This document shows positions 1 to 6,930 of a stretch of 17,937 nucleotides of DNA, in pieces. The first letter of the stretch is position 1. Every line of letters starts with the position of its first letter. The position numbers and the translations under genes were made by a program. Under the pieces are notes generated by a model. The model did no database searches and was not told the DNA's origin. It was given only the letters and a program-made list of their open reading frames with translations. This DNA comes from an uncultured Prevotellaceae bacterium (GTDB lineage Bacteria > Bacteroidota > Bacteroidia > Bacteroidales > Bacteroidaceae): the NCBI GenBank assembly GCA_937877605.1, contig CALFJA010000039.1, positions 1 to 17,937 on the forward strand. The letters run 5' to 3'.

Positions 1-1368
1 GGCCGAATAGTTGTCGGCCTTGAGGTATTTGTAGTTGTGGTTAAGCATAGACAGCAATGAGGGCTCGGTGTTGACCACGGGAATGTTCATCTTACTGTCG
101 AGGTTTTTGAAGAATCCGCCCTGCAACTGGCAGGTAAGCGTAGTTTGTTTCCCCAGTTGGCAGATGTATTGGCCGTTCAGTTGTGTGTAGAGTTGGCTGT
201 AGTCGATTTCTCGCTTTGGCTCCATGTATTTCTCGTTGTTCTTCAGGTAGCCGCCTTTGAGTTGCACATGCCAGTCGGTGTGTCCGTTTCTTCCATAGAG
301 TGCATTGAAGTTGATGTCCGTTATGGCATTCTTGTACATGGTAAGGGTGGCAAGTATGGAATAGTTGTTCGATAGCGATGAGCCTACAATGTTCTCGTTG
401 CCGGCCCGCTTTGTGAGTTTTGCATCGAGGAAGAACGCCATGTCGGTGTTCTTTTGCTGTTTCCATCCTGCTTGCAGATGCAGTTCGTCGCGGTAGAGTT
501 TGGTGAGCGGCAGTGAGTTGAGCGATGCAGCAACGCGTTCGTAGTGGTGTGAGCCGAGGCTCAGGTTGCCGAAGAGCCCTTGTTGCGCTCTGGGCTGTGC
601 ATTCAGCAACAGTTGCAGACCGCCACCTTTGAAGTATAGGTTGTTCACTTCGCCCGAGAATCGTGCGTAGATGGTACCGAGACCGGTCATCTGGTACTCG
701 GTCAGTGCACCGACTTCACGCATGAACTTCACACTTTCCGTCTGTTTGTAGATGTTCAGTTGTGCAGCTGCACCCCAGTTGTATGCACTGGTCTGATAGG
801 CGGCTCCAGCCCGCAGGGTGAGGTCAGTAACGATGGCACGCATTCGTGGGTCGTAGGTGCGGTATTCGTGTTCTGCGCGGAACAACATTTCCGCTCCGAT
901 GAGCCACTTGTCCAATTGTGTTGCATAGCCACCCTCGAAGACATAGCGTTCGCGTTTGGTCTTTCCGCCGTCGGTATCGGCCAGGATGTAGGGCTCGAGC
1001 AGTTCATAGTCGGCCACGGAGCTGAATCTTATGTTGCGTGCTACGCCGTTCATGTAGGATGCCTTTCCCCAGACGGCAGCGTTGTCGGACATCCTTAGGA
1101 AGGTGTTTGCCTCTATATTATATAAGGTATGGCCGGTTCCTTGCTGGAGGACGAATGCCGTTGTCTGCTTGTCGTAGTCGAGACTGAGTGCCAGTTCTGA
1201 GTAGGGCAGGGTGAAAGCCTTGCCGTACAGGGCGGGGTTTTTCCACGCTTCAGCCTGGGTAGTGTTCCAGATGGTCTTGTGTTCCACCAGTGTAGAGTCT
1301 GGCTGTGCTACTGCCATGGTTTGGCAGAGTAGTGGAAGCAGTGCGATTATGGTAATATGCTTTTTCAT
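1..1368 (-). CDS. DUF6850-like outer-membrane beta-barrel protein (C-terminus cut by window edge)
   Basis: I translated this frame by hand. It is open from the ATG at 1368 to the left edge, giving 456 codons and no stop, so the C-terminus lies outside the window. The N-terminus (MKKHITIIALLPLLCQTMAVAQ) is a signal peptide, with cleavage expected after about residue 21. The rest is rich in alternating aromatic/polar strands and short turns, as in a beta-barrel (for example YARFSGEVNNLYFKGGG and YSILATLTMYKNAI). Sequence style and position, third after a TonB-dependent receptor and a small lipoprotein, match the DUF6850 outer-membrane family of Bacteroidetes. That family assignment is from memory and has not been searched. 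The ATG overlaps the TGA of the upstream lipoprotein gene as ATGA, so translation is probably coupled. The substrate is unknown. Confidence 0.75.
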   Translation of the reverse strand, partial: MKKHITIIALLPLLCQTMAVAQPDSTLVEHKTIWNTTQAEAWKNPALYGKAFTLPYSELALSLDYDKQTTAFVLQQGTGHTLYNIEANTFLRMSDNAAVWGKASYMNGVARNIRFSSVADYELLEPYILADTDGGKTKRERYVFEGGYATQLDKWLIGAEMLFRAEHEYRTYDPRMRAIVTDLTLRAGAAYQTSAYNWGAAAQLNIYKQTESVKFMREVGALTEYQMTGLGTIYARFSGEVNNLYFKGGGLQLLLNAQPRAQQGLFGNLSLGSHHYERVAASLNSLPLTKLYRDELHLQAGWKQQKNTDMAFFLDAKLTKRAGNENIVGSSLSNNYSILATLTMYKNAITDINFNALYGRNGHTDWHVQLKGGYLKNNEKYMEPKREIDYSQLYTQLNGQYICQLGKQTTLTCQLQGGFFKNLDSKMNIPVVNTEPSLLSMLNHNYKYLKADNYSA

Positions 1369-1748
1369 TCTTGCAGGAGTATGATGGGGAGTTCAGTCTT
1401 GCTGACGGGCAGTTCGGCCAGAGCCATATAGTCAGCGTGTGCCCGGAAGTGTCTGATCAGGGTGTTGCCGTTCTCGTCGGTATACTTAATCATGCCCTCC
1501 ACATCGGCCTTATAGGCACCGCGCAGGAGGTTCAGCTGGAAGCAGTTGCCTTCCATCTCGGCAATGGAGACGCTGCTCATGGTGTTGAGGTTTTGCAGTG
1601 TCAGTGTGCCTTGAATCTGCACGGGGGTGACATTGTCGGGCATGAGGAGTTCGATGCGTGCCTCCGTGAAGTAGTCTTCGTGTTCTTCGCTGTTGCATGA
1701 GAACAGTATCAGGGCAGCGGTGAGCGTCAGTAGGAGTGCTTTTTTCAT
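1365..1748 (-). CDS. Small lipoprotein resembling the N-terminal domain of DUF4876 proteins
   Basis: This 127-residue lipoprotein has a hydrophobic signal followed by a lipobox, LFSC, with the lipidated cysteine at residue 18. The residues after it (N-S-E-E-H-E-D) are acidic, as in Bacteroidetes lipoprotein export signals, so surface exposure is likely (inference). The mature part has alternating hydrophobic strands (ARIELLMP, QGTLTLQNL, RGAYKADVEGMI), consistent with a small carboxypeptidase-regulatory-like beta-sandwich. DUF4876 lipoproteins, which from memory accompany TonB receptors and DUF6850 proteins, begin in this style but are several hundred residues long. This protein would therefore be a short form with only the first domain. 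It overlaps the receptor gene upstream and the barrel gene downstream by ATGA at each end. No frameshift remnant of a longer gene is possible, because the next gene starts at once. Confidence 0.7.
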   Translation of the reverse strand: MKKALLLTLTAALILFSCNSEEHEDYFTEARIELLMPDNVTPVQIQGTLTLQNLNTMSSVSIAEMEGNCFQLNLLRGAYKADVEGMIKYTDENGNTLIRHFRAHADYMALAELPVSKTELPIILLQE

Positions 1749-4468
1749 ATCTTTATGTTTGTTTCAATTCCGAAATAGGGTGTCACATGACGGCGGAAAA
1801 TGAATCCGTTGCGCTCGTAGTCGGGTGTGTAGTCCCATATTTTGTTACAGAACATGGCCACTTGCAGGCGGTCGCCAAAGAGTTTCTTGGTCACTTTCAT
1901 GTTGAGGTTCATCGACCAGGGTACGCGCGAAAGTTGATAGAGCGACTCGCTGTTGCTTCGTATGAGCCACTGCAGGTAGGTGTCCTGCTCATCGCCGGGC
2001 TGCCAGTCGTGTATGGTGCCGTCGGGTGCAATGTACTGGTCTGGCGTGTTGCTGATTCTGTCGCGCTGTGACATGGTGAACCAGAGGAACTGTGCTGAGA
2101 TGGAGAAGCCCAGTTTCAGTTTGGGGACATCGGTGTCGAGGGTCACATTGGTATTGAATGTCTCTCTTCTGGATCCGTCGTTGTCCTTGTACAGCCCCAC
2201 ATACTGCAGTGCACGGTCGCCTACAACAATGCTGGGGCGGTAGGTTTCCAGCAAGGAGTTGCGGTAGTGCGTCCGGAACCAGGCTCCGTTGATGGTCAGT
2301 CGTGTCAGGATGACGGGGAAGCGAACGCTCTCCAGTGTGTACTCGATGCCCTGCTTGTCGGTGCGGCTGCCATTGGTGTAGAGCGTGTATCCGGCCAGTT
2401 CGTCGCGCCAGTTGTAGGTAAGTGCGTCGAGCGATGGCTGGCCCGTCAGCGTTGAACCGTCGATGGTAGAGGTGTCATATTCCTTGTAGCGGAAACTCTC
2501 GTAGCGGGATTGCGACCGGAATCCCGAGGTCATGCGCTCCTTGAAGAATGTCAGCGACAGTCTGTTGCCGCCGATGTTCAGGTCGGCCGTCACTTCCCAT
2601 TTAAGATTGCGAGCCGGTTCGAGGGCAGGGTTGCGTGGGTCGCGGATATATGTCATCAGGTTGATGCGCCGATAGTCGGGATTCTCATGGTAGTAGTTCA
2701 GCTGTATGAAGTCGATGTAGACCTTGTCTGGGAAGAGTTGTTCCATGGTGGGCATCTTCGTGTGCTGGCCTATGCCTCCGGTGAAGCGCAGGAAGGCAGG
2801 CTTCTTCAGCACGGTGAAGCGGGGAAGGGTGTAGCCGATGTTCAGTCTTGGGTCGAGATAGGTCTTCCCGTGCATGGTGTATTCCGAGGGGAGGTTCATC
2901 ATCTGTGTGGCACGCAGTCCGGCGGTCAGTTCGAATGTGCCTGCGGCCGTGGGAAGTTTGATGTTCTCTTCGGCGAAGGCTGAGAGGCGTATGTTGGCAG
3001 GTATGTCGGAGAGTTTCCTCTCACGGGTCGACAACCCTGGGTAGAGTGGCAGTTCAGGGTCGTACACCTGTCCGTCGCCGTAGTTCTTGTCGAGGTTCCA
3101 GTCCAGTCCGAGCAGGAGCGAGTTGGCCATCCTGTTGGTGGGAATCTGTAGGCGCGAGTAGGCTTTTGCGTAGAGGTTGAAGGGTCGTCCGTCCACACGG
3201 TGGTCGGCCATGTACTTCCATGGGAGTATCACTCCGTCTTGTTCGCCTTCTTCGCGGTTGGTGGCAGCCACGGTGGAGCGGTTCAGTTGCACCAGCCGGC
3301 GGCGCGTGATGTTGTCGTATTCGTAGGAGCCCGAGAAGAGCACCCCTGCCGACTTGAGCCAGCTGCGCTGCTTTGGCTTCACGGAAAGGTCGGCGAGCCA
3401 CCCCAGACGGTTGTATTCCGACTTGTAGGAATCCTCCACGCTGTAGTTCAGTTCGGGGTCCACCTTGTCGTTGTCGAACGAACCTGTGTAGTCGATGTTG
3501 GCCGACAGCGTCACATCGTAGTTGCGACGAAGCCACTGCTTGGCCATTCTTGCCGACAGGGTGAGGCGCTTATAGTTCTCCAAAGTGTTGCGGGGGTCGG
3601 CCTTGGCGTTCAGGTAATCGGCACTGATGTTGAGGCTGATGTGACGCGGTTTCCACTCGAAAGCCTTGGCGAGGTAGAACAGTTTGGAACTCATGTCGGC
3701 CTTCATGCGGACATGAATGTCGTTGCCGCCCTTGCGACGCTGGATTTTCACGAGTCCGCTGGTGAGGTCGCCGTATTCGACCGATGGGATGCCGCGCACG
3801 ATTTCCACCTGTTCTATGTCGTCGGTCGAGAGGGTGCGCATGTCAACACCGTTGTTGGTGAAGTCGCGGTAGGTCGACTGCGTGTCCCATGCGCCGCTCA
3901 CATACTGCATGTTGGCATTGGTCGATATAGGGGCACCGTCCACCACGAACTGTGTTCCGAGTGCGCTGGTGGCGTATTGGCTGCCTCCGTCCGCCGCCTC
4001 ACGGATGTGGATGGTGTTGGGAGTGTTCAGCGTAGGGTCGGACGAGCGGCCGCCAGGCAGCAATTCAAGGATATCGGCGAAACTCGATGGCTGCAAGTGC
4101 TCCATGGCGTGCTTCCGGATGAGTGATGAACTGGTGAGCGAGCGGCTCTCCTGGGCCGTCACCACGACCTCTCCCAGACTGCGCAGCTCGCTCTGCAGCA
4201 GGTAACGCCCGTCGGCCGTGGGCGCGGTCTCAAGCGCCTTGTAGCCGATATACGATATCCTCAAAACAGAGTAACTGCCTTTAGGTAGTGCAAATTTTCC
4301 GTCGGTTCCCGTCACGGTGATAGCCTTTCCCTGTCTGGCATCGGCCACCGTGGCGCCGGCAATGGGCTCAAGGGTCTCCCCGTCAAGCACCATACCGCGC
4401 AAAACGCCTTGGGAATAGGCCGCTGGGGACACCAGTACCAGTAGGAAAAGAAATAGATATCTGTGCAT
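1745..4468 (-). CDS. TonB-dependent outer-membrane receptor
   Basis: This encodes a 907-residue TonB-dependent transporter, a gated barrel that imports a ligand across the outer membrane using ExbBD-TonB energy. I place the start at 4468 (MHRYLFLFLLVLVSPAAYSQ, a clean signal peptide cleaved near residue 19). The longer open frame from 4561 would put 31 charged residues before the signal and would span the promoter. Residues about 20-105 form a carboxypeptidase-regulatory-like domain (GMVLDGETLEPIAGATV...GKFALPKG...ISYIGYK). LGEVVVTAQ follows, then a plug domain with FVVDGAPI and IEQVEIVRGIPSVEYGDLTSGLVKI, and then about 650 residues of barrel ending YFGIETNIKI. No SusD partner follows, so this is not a canonical Sus pair. 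The neighbours suggest an uptake system of unknown substrate. Its TGA overlaps the ATG of the lipoprotein gene. Confidence 0.92.
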   Translation of the reverse strand: MHRYLFLFLLVLVSPAAYSQGVLRGMVLDGETLEPIAGATVADARQGKAITVTGTDGKFALPKGSYSVLRISYIGYKALETAPTADGRYLLQSELRSLGEVVVTAQESRSLTSSSLIRKHAMEHLQPSSFADILELLPGGRSSDPTLNTPNTIHIREAADGGSQYATSALGTQFVVDGAPISTNANMQYVSGAWDTQSTYRDFTNNGVDMRTLSTDDIEQVEIVRGIPSVEYGDLTSGLVKIQRRKGGNDIHVRMKADMSSKLFYLAKAFEWKPRHISLNISADYLNAKADPRNTLENYKRLTLSARMAKQWLRRNYDVTLSANIDYTGSFDNDKVDPELNYSVEDSYKSEYNRLGWLADLSVKPKQRSWLKSAGVLFSGSYEYDNITRRRLVQLNRSTVAATNREEGEQDGVILPWKYMADHRVDGRPFNLYAKAYSRLQIPTNRMANSLLLGLDWNLDKNYGDGQVYDPELPLYPGLSTRERKLSDIPANIRLSAFAEENIKLPTAAGTFELTAGLRATQMMNLPSEYTMHGKTYLDPRLNIGYTLPRFTVLKKPAFLRFTGGIGQHTKMPTMEQLFPDKVYIDFIQLNYYHENPDYRRINLMTYIRDPRNPALEPARNLKWEVTADLNIGGNRLSLTFFKERMTSGFRSQSRYESFRYKEYDTSTIDGSTLTGQPSLDALTYNWRDELAGYTLYTNGSRTDKQGIEYTLESVRFPVILTRLTINGAWFRTHYRNSLLETYRPSIVVGDRALQYVGLYKDNDGSRRETFNTNVTLDTDVPKLKLGFSISAQFLWFTMSQRDRISNTPDQYIAPDGTIHDWQPGDEQDTYLQWLIRSNSESLYQLSRVPWSMNLNMKVTKKLFGDRLQVAMFCNKIWDYTPDYERNGFIFRRHVTPYFGIETNIKI

Positions 4469-4493
4469 ATATTCGTTTGTTTTTATCGTTAAA

Positions 4494-4525
4494 CAAAAGT
4501 AGTAAACCCACCTTCGACGGGCAAT
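4494..4525 (-). promoter_or_regulatory. Promoter of the TonB receptor operon
   Basis: Read on the minus strand, TACTTTTG at 4501-4494 matches the Bacteroidetes -7 consensus TAnnTTTG exactly. Exactly 20 nt upstream lies ATTG (4525-4522), one mismatch from the -33 TTTG. The box sits about 25 nt before the ATG at 4468, so the leader is very short. Confidence 0.65.
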
Positions 4526-4562
4526 ACCTAAATATGGTGATTTTCGCCTAAGAACAGGCACT

Positions 4563-4654
4563 TTTCAAAAGAGGCTCAAATGGAATGCGTTTGAGCCTCT
4601 TTTGTGCTGCGTTTGGGGCTCAAACGGAGTGCGTTTGGACCCCGTTTGGAAAAC
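4563..4654 (+). repeat. 92-nt hairpin intergenic repeat, copy A
   Basis: This element begins TTTCAAAAGAG and ends TTGGAAAAC. It contains a perfect 14-bp hairpin (AAAAGAGGCTCAAA, 9-nt loop, then its complement, within 4567-4604). A second imperfect hairpin (GGGG...CAAACG / CGTTTG...CCCC) lies at about 4615-4643. A copy of the same length and with the same ends lies at 10301-10392 in the opposite orientation. Both are made of repeated GTTTGG/GGCTC modules. It stands between the divergent TonB-receptor promoter and the gene at 4919. It encodes no protein that I would support. Confidence 0.75.
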
Positions 4655-4840
4655 AAGCAGCAGGCATTGGCTTTCGAAACTGCACAAATAACTGACTTTC
4701 AGCGGCTTGTACGAAGTTTCACAACTCGTTCTTGTTTGCCGGTGGGAAGCCAGTCGAAACATTCAGAAAACTAAAAAAATGGGCAGAAGAATTAAATATA
4801 TTCAATTTTTATGGCAAAAAACTGCCGATGTTACAAAAAA
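4655..4840. other. Intergenic stretch with one short motif shared with copy B flank
   Basis: I see no gene here. CTGACTTTCAGCGGCTTG at 4692-4709 resembles TTGATATACAGCGACTTG, the complement of 10401-10418, which lies beside the other 92-nt repeat. This piece may belong to the same repeat family. The rest is AT-rich leader or upstream DNA of the gene at 4919. Confidence 0.4.
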
Positions 4841-4845
4841 CTTTG

Positions 4846-4853
4846 TAGATTTG
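4846..4853 (+). promoter_or_regulatory. -7 box of the promoter for the secreted-protein gene at 4919
   Basis: TAGATTTG is an exact match to TAnnTTTG and lies 65 nt before the ATG at 4919. No clear TTTG is seen 19-21 nt upstream, so the -33 element is weak or degenerate. Confidence 0.5.
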
Positions 4854-4918
4854 TAGCGTAAAAGGGCAGTGCACCTCCATTTCGCACGCTTATTATAAAT
4901 AATTAAAAAGGTAAACCG

Positions 4919-5512
4919 ATGAAAAGGATTGTTTTTTTATTTGCGTTGCTTCTCGGCATGGGAACGCTCGCTTCGGCACAAGAAACCCAGACAACCCCAC
5001 AGGAAAAAATAGGCAAGGCAGTGACGAAAGCCTACAAGTCGACCCGCAAGTCGATGAGCCGTGCCGCCCATCAGGTGGGCGAAGCCATCGGACTGGAAAC
5101 CGCTGCCAACGAGCGTGAGACCGACGATGTGAAGATAAAAGGCTATTACTACATGCCGCTCTACGACACCAATCTCTATCATCAGCCCGAAGGACAGACT
5201 TTCCGCGAGACATGCCTGACGCAGTTCAAGGAAAAATATCCTGGCGTCGAAATCCTCAGCGTGGCCATCCCCCAGACGGACTGGGCGGAGGAATCCGTCA
5301 CCCAGAACGGAAAAGTGGTGGGCTACGGGCAGTATATGTACTGCTTCATCATCGCCCGCGATGGCGACGAAGGATACATCAACGCCCGCTTCGCCTATAG
5401 GAAATACAAGGAAGCCGGCGGAAACTTCCAGCCCCTGGTGAGCGTGTGGCCCAAATGGGAGCGCACCGACATCATTCCGGCCAAAGTCTATCAGAAACTC
5501 CTGAAAATGTAA
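4919..5512 (+). CDS. Secreted protein of unknown function
   Basis: This 197-residue protein has a signal peptide (MKRIVFLFALLLGMGTLASA, cleavage before QE). The first ~40 mature residues are Lys/Arg/Ser/Thr-rich and probably helical (KIGKAVTKAYKSTRKSMSRA). They are followed by a mixed alpha/beta region (residues about 75-197) with many aromatics: KGYYYMPLY, WAEESVTQNGKVVGYGQYMYCFIIARDGDEGYINARFAYRKY (within residues about 120-165), and a C-terminal LLKM. I recognise no enzyme motif, lipobox or membrane anchor, so a periplasmic soluble protein is the best description. The gene has its own promoter-like box. It is followed by 53 nt of C-rich, G-poor DNA and then the Tyr leader ORF of the aromatic operon, with no intrinsic terminator between. 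It could therefore be transcribed into that operon, but nothing in the protein suggests an aromatic-pathway role. Confidence 0.8.
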   Translation: MKRIVFLFALLLGMGTLASAQETQTTPQEKIGKAVTKAYKSTRKSMSRAAHQVGEAIGLETAANERETDDVKIKGYYYMPLYDTNLYHQPEGQTFRETCLTQFKEKYPGVEILSVAIPQTDWAEESVTQNGKVVGYGQYMYCFIIARDGDEGYINARFAYRKYKEAGGNFQPLVSVWPKWERTDIIPAKVYQKLLKM

Positions 5513-5526
5513 CCCCCAAAACCGCC

Positions 5527-5558
5527 CAAACGACTAAACGACCAAACACCCAAACGAC
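5527..5558 (+). repeat. Four 8-nt tandem units before the leader ORF
   Basis: The units CAAACGAC, TAAACGAC, CAAACACC and CAAACGAC run without gaps and end 7 nt before the leader ATG at 5566. The segment is rich in C and A and nearly free of G. Such RNA is unstructured. It would suit ribosome loading or Rho binding (inference). Confidence 0.8.
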
Positions 5559-5565
5559 CAGCACA

Positions 5566-5637
5566 ATGAAAACCAACGGCCGATATTACGATGCTTATTA
5601 CTTCGCAGACGATTGCGGAGCGGGCAACCGTGTGTAA
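5566..5637 (+). CDS. Tyr-rich leader peptide of the aromatic amino acid operon
   Basis: This is a 23-codon ORF beginning MKTNGRYYDAYYF and continuing ADDCGAGNRV before TAA. Tyr occupies residues 7, 8, 11 and 12 (codons 5584-5589 and 5596-5601) and Phe residue 13. It stands 89 nt upstream of an operon making tyrosine. Four Tyr within six residues in a tiny ORF in front of tyrosine genes is the hallmark of a ribosome-stalling leader peptide, as known for trp, phe and his operons of other bacteria. The last Tyr codon abuts a hairpin (5601-5620), and the 3' codons contain GCGGG (5620-5624), which can pair with the terminator's left arm. The role is inferred from sequence alone. Confidence 0.65.
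   Translation: MKTNGRYYDAYYFADDCGAGNRV
5601..5620 (+). promoter_or_regulatory. Attenuator hairpin 1:2 inside the leader ORF
   Basis: CTTCGCA (5601-5607) pairs with TGCGGAG (5614-5620) across a 6-nt loop, giving 7 bp with one G-U. It starts at the last base of the final Tyr codon. A ribosome halted on that codon would cover its left arm and free the right arm. Confidence 0.5.
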
Positions 5638-5661
5638 CGGCCAGCGTGTAGAAAGATACCG

Positions 5662-5696
5662 AACAGTCCCGCCCAAACCACGAGCGGGACTGTTTC
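5662..5696 (+). terminator. Attenuator terminator hairpin (3:4) before the aminotransferase gene
   Basis: AACAGTCCCGC (5662-5672) and GCGGGACTGTT (5684-5694) form a perfect 11-bp stem with an 11-nt loop, extendable by a G-U. The motif GAGCGGG at 5618-5624 in the leader ORF duplicates GAGCGGG at 5682-5688. Its GCGGG can pair with CCCGC at 5668-5672 and so form an antiterminator. The T-run after the stem is poor (TTTC), which lowers confidence in simple intrinsic termination. Confidence 0.55.
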
Positions 5697-5707
5697 ATAA
5701 TACAAAC

Positions 5708-5721
5708 CCTCCAACCTCCAA
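5708..5721 (+). repeat. Two 7-nt tandem units before the aminotransferase start
   Basis: CCTCCAA occurs twice in tandem and is followed by CCAAT and the ATG at 5727. It is a C/A-rich unstructured spacer like those before the leader ORF and pncA. Confidence 0.5.
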
Positions 5722-5726
5722 CCAAT

Positions 5727-6920
5727 ATGACAACCATCAAACCCGCCCATCGCGTGGAAGAAGTACAGGAATACTACTTCAGCCGCAAACAAAAGGAAAT
5801 AGTCCGCCTCAACGCAGAGGGCAAGGACATCATCTCGCTCGCCATAGGCAGCCCCGACATGCCGCCATCGCCCAATGCCATAGAACGTCTCTGCGAGGTG
5901 GCACGCGACCCCGATGCACACGGCTACCAGCCCATCATGGGAACACCCGAGCTGCGCACGGCCATGGCAGGCTTCTATAAGAAGTGGTTCAATGTGGGCC
6001 TTGACCCCGCCACTGAGATACAGCCGCTCATCGGAAGCAAGGAAGGCATGCTCCATGTCACGCTCGCCTTCTGCAATGTCGGCGACCGCGTGCTCGTCCC
6101 CAACCCTGGATACCCAACCTACACATCGCTCACCAAGATGCTGGGATGCGAAGTGGTTAACTACAACCTCTGCGAGGACAACGGCTGGCAGCCCGACTTC
6201 CGCCAACTGGAACAGATGGACCTCACCGGCGTCAAACTCATGTGGACCAACTATCCCAACATGCCCACCGGCGGAAAAGCAAGAAGGGAAACGCTGGAAT
6301 GGCTCGTCGGATTCGCACGGAAGAACAACATCGTGGTGGTGAACGACAACCCCTATGCCTTCATCCTCAGCCATGAGCACCTCTCCATCCTGCAAGTGCC
6401 TGGCGCAAAGGACCACTGCATAGAGTTCAACTCCATGTCGAAAAGCCACAATATGGCAGGATGGCGTGTGGGAATGGCAGCCTCCAACCCCACATTCATC
6501 AGCTGGATACTCAAGATGAAGAGCAACATCGACACAGGAACCTTCCGCGCCATACAACTCGCTGCCGCAGAGGCGTACAACAACAATACGCCGGAGTGGC
6601 ACGAAACCTACAACTACGACAACTACAAACGCCGCCGCAACATTGCCGAACAGATTATGACCGAACTGCGATGCACCTTCAATCCCGAACAGGTGGGCAT
6701 GTTCCTGTGGGGCAAAATCCCTGCTGAAATAGACAATGTGGAAGACCTTACCGAGCGCGTCCTGCACCAGGCACGCGTCTTCATCACCCCGGGATTCATC
6801 TTCGGGAGCAACGGCAACCGGTTCATACGCATCACCCTGTGCGCCAAGGAAGACAGACTCCAAGAGGCGTTGCGGCGCATCCGTGAGATGAATGCAGCAG
6901 GACAGCACAACAAACAATAA
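5727..6920 (+). CDS. PLP-dependent class I/II aminotransferase, probably aromatic
   Basis: This is a 397-residue fold-type I aminotransferase. The PLP-binding lysine is K239 in SMSKSHNMAGWRVG. Asp207 and Tyr210 in NDNPYAF contact the cofactor, and NYPNMPTGG (residues 175-183) is the usual NPxNPTG-type loop. Length and layout are normal for the family. It heads the operon with DAHP synthase-chorismate mutase and prephenate dehydrogenase, so the likely reaction is transamination of 4-hydroxyphenylpyruvate (and perhaps phenylpyruvate) to tyrosine/phenylalanine. The fold alone would also allow an alanine, aspartate or diaminopimelate-type substrate, so the substrate is an inference from context. 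It is preceded by the Tyr leader and a terminator hairpin. The next start lies 10 nt after its stop, so the genes are co-transcribed. Confidence 0.9.
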   Translation: MTTIKPAHRVEEVQEYYFSRKQKEIVRLNAEGKDIISLAIGSPDMPPSPNAIERLCEVARDPDAHGYQPIMGTPELRTAMAGFYKKWFNVGLDPATEIQPLIGSKEGMLHVTLAFCNVGDRVLVPNPGYPTYTSLTKMLGCEVVNYNLCEDNGWQPDFRQLEQMDLTGVKLMWTNYPNMPTGGKARRETLEWLVGFARKNNIVVVNDNPYAFILSHEHLSILQVPGAKDHCIEFNSMSKSHNMAGWRVGMAASNPTFISWILKMKSNIDTGTFRAIQLAAAEAYNNNTPEWHETYNYDNYKRRRNIAEQIMTELRCTFNPEQVGMFLWGKIPAEIDNVEDLTERVLHQARVFITPGFIFGSNGNRFIRITLCAKEDRLQEALRRIREMNAAGQHNKQ

Positions 6921-6930
6921 AAAAACGAAC

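Noticed and set aside
3200..4126. 308-codon open frame on the plus strand
   Set aside because: It is antisense to the plug and early barrel of the TonB receptor. The composition is that of a shadow of GC-rich coding DNA.
4469..4561. Upstream extension of the TonB receptor to an ATG at 4561
   Set aside because: It would place 31 mostly charged residues before a clean signal peptide and would run across an exact -7 promoter box.
4565..4762. 65-codon open frame on the minus strand
   Set aside because: It is made largely of the 92-nt hairpin repeat. It has no signal, domain or leader, and the repeat explains it better.
6892..6930. Earlier in-frame ATG for the DAHP synthase fusion
   Set aside because: It falls inside the aminotransferase gene and adds a polar segment with no family counterpart. 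The ATG at 6931 gives the normal N-terminus.
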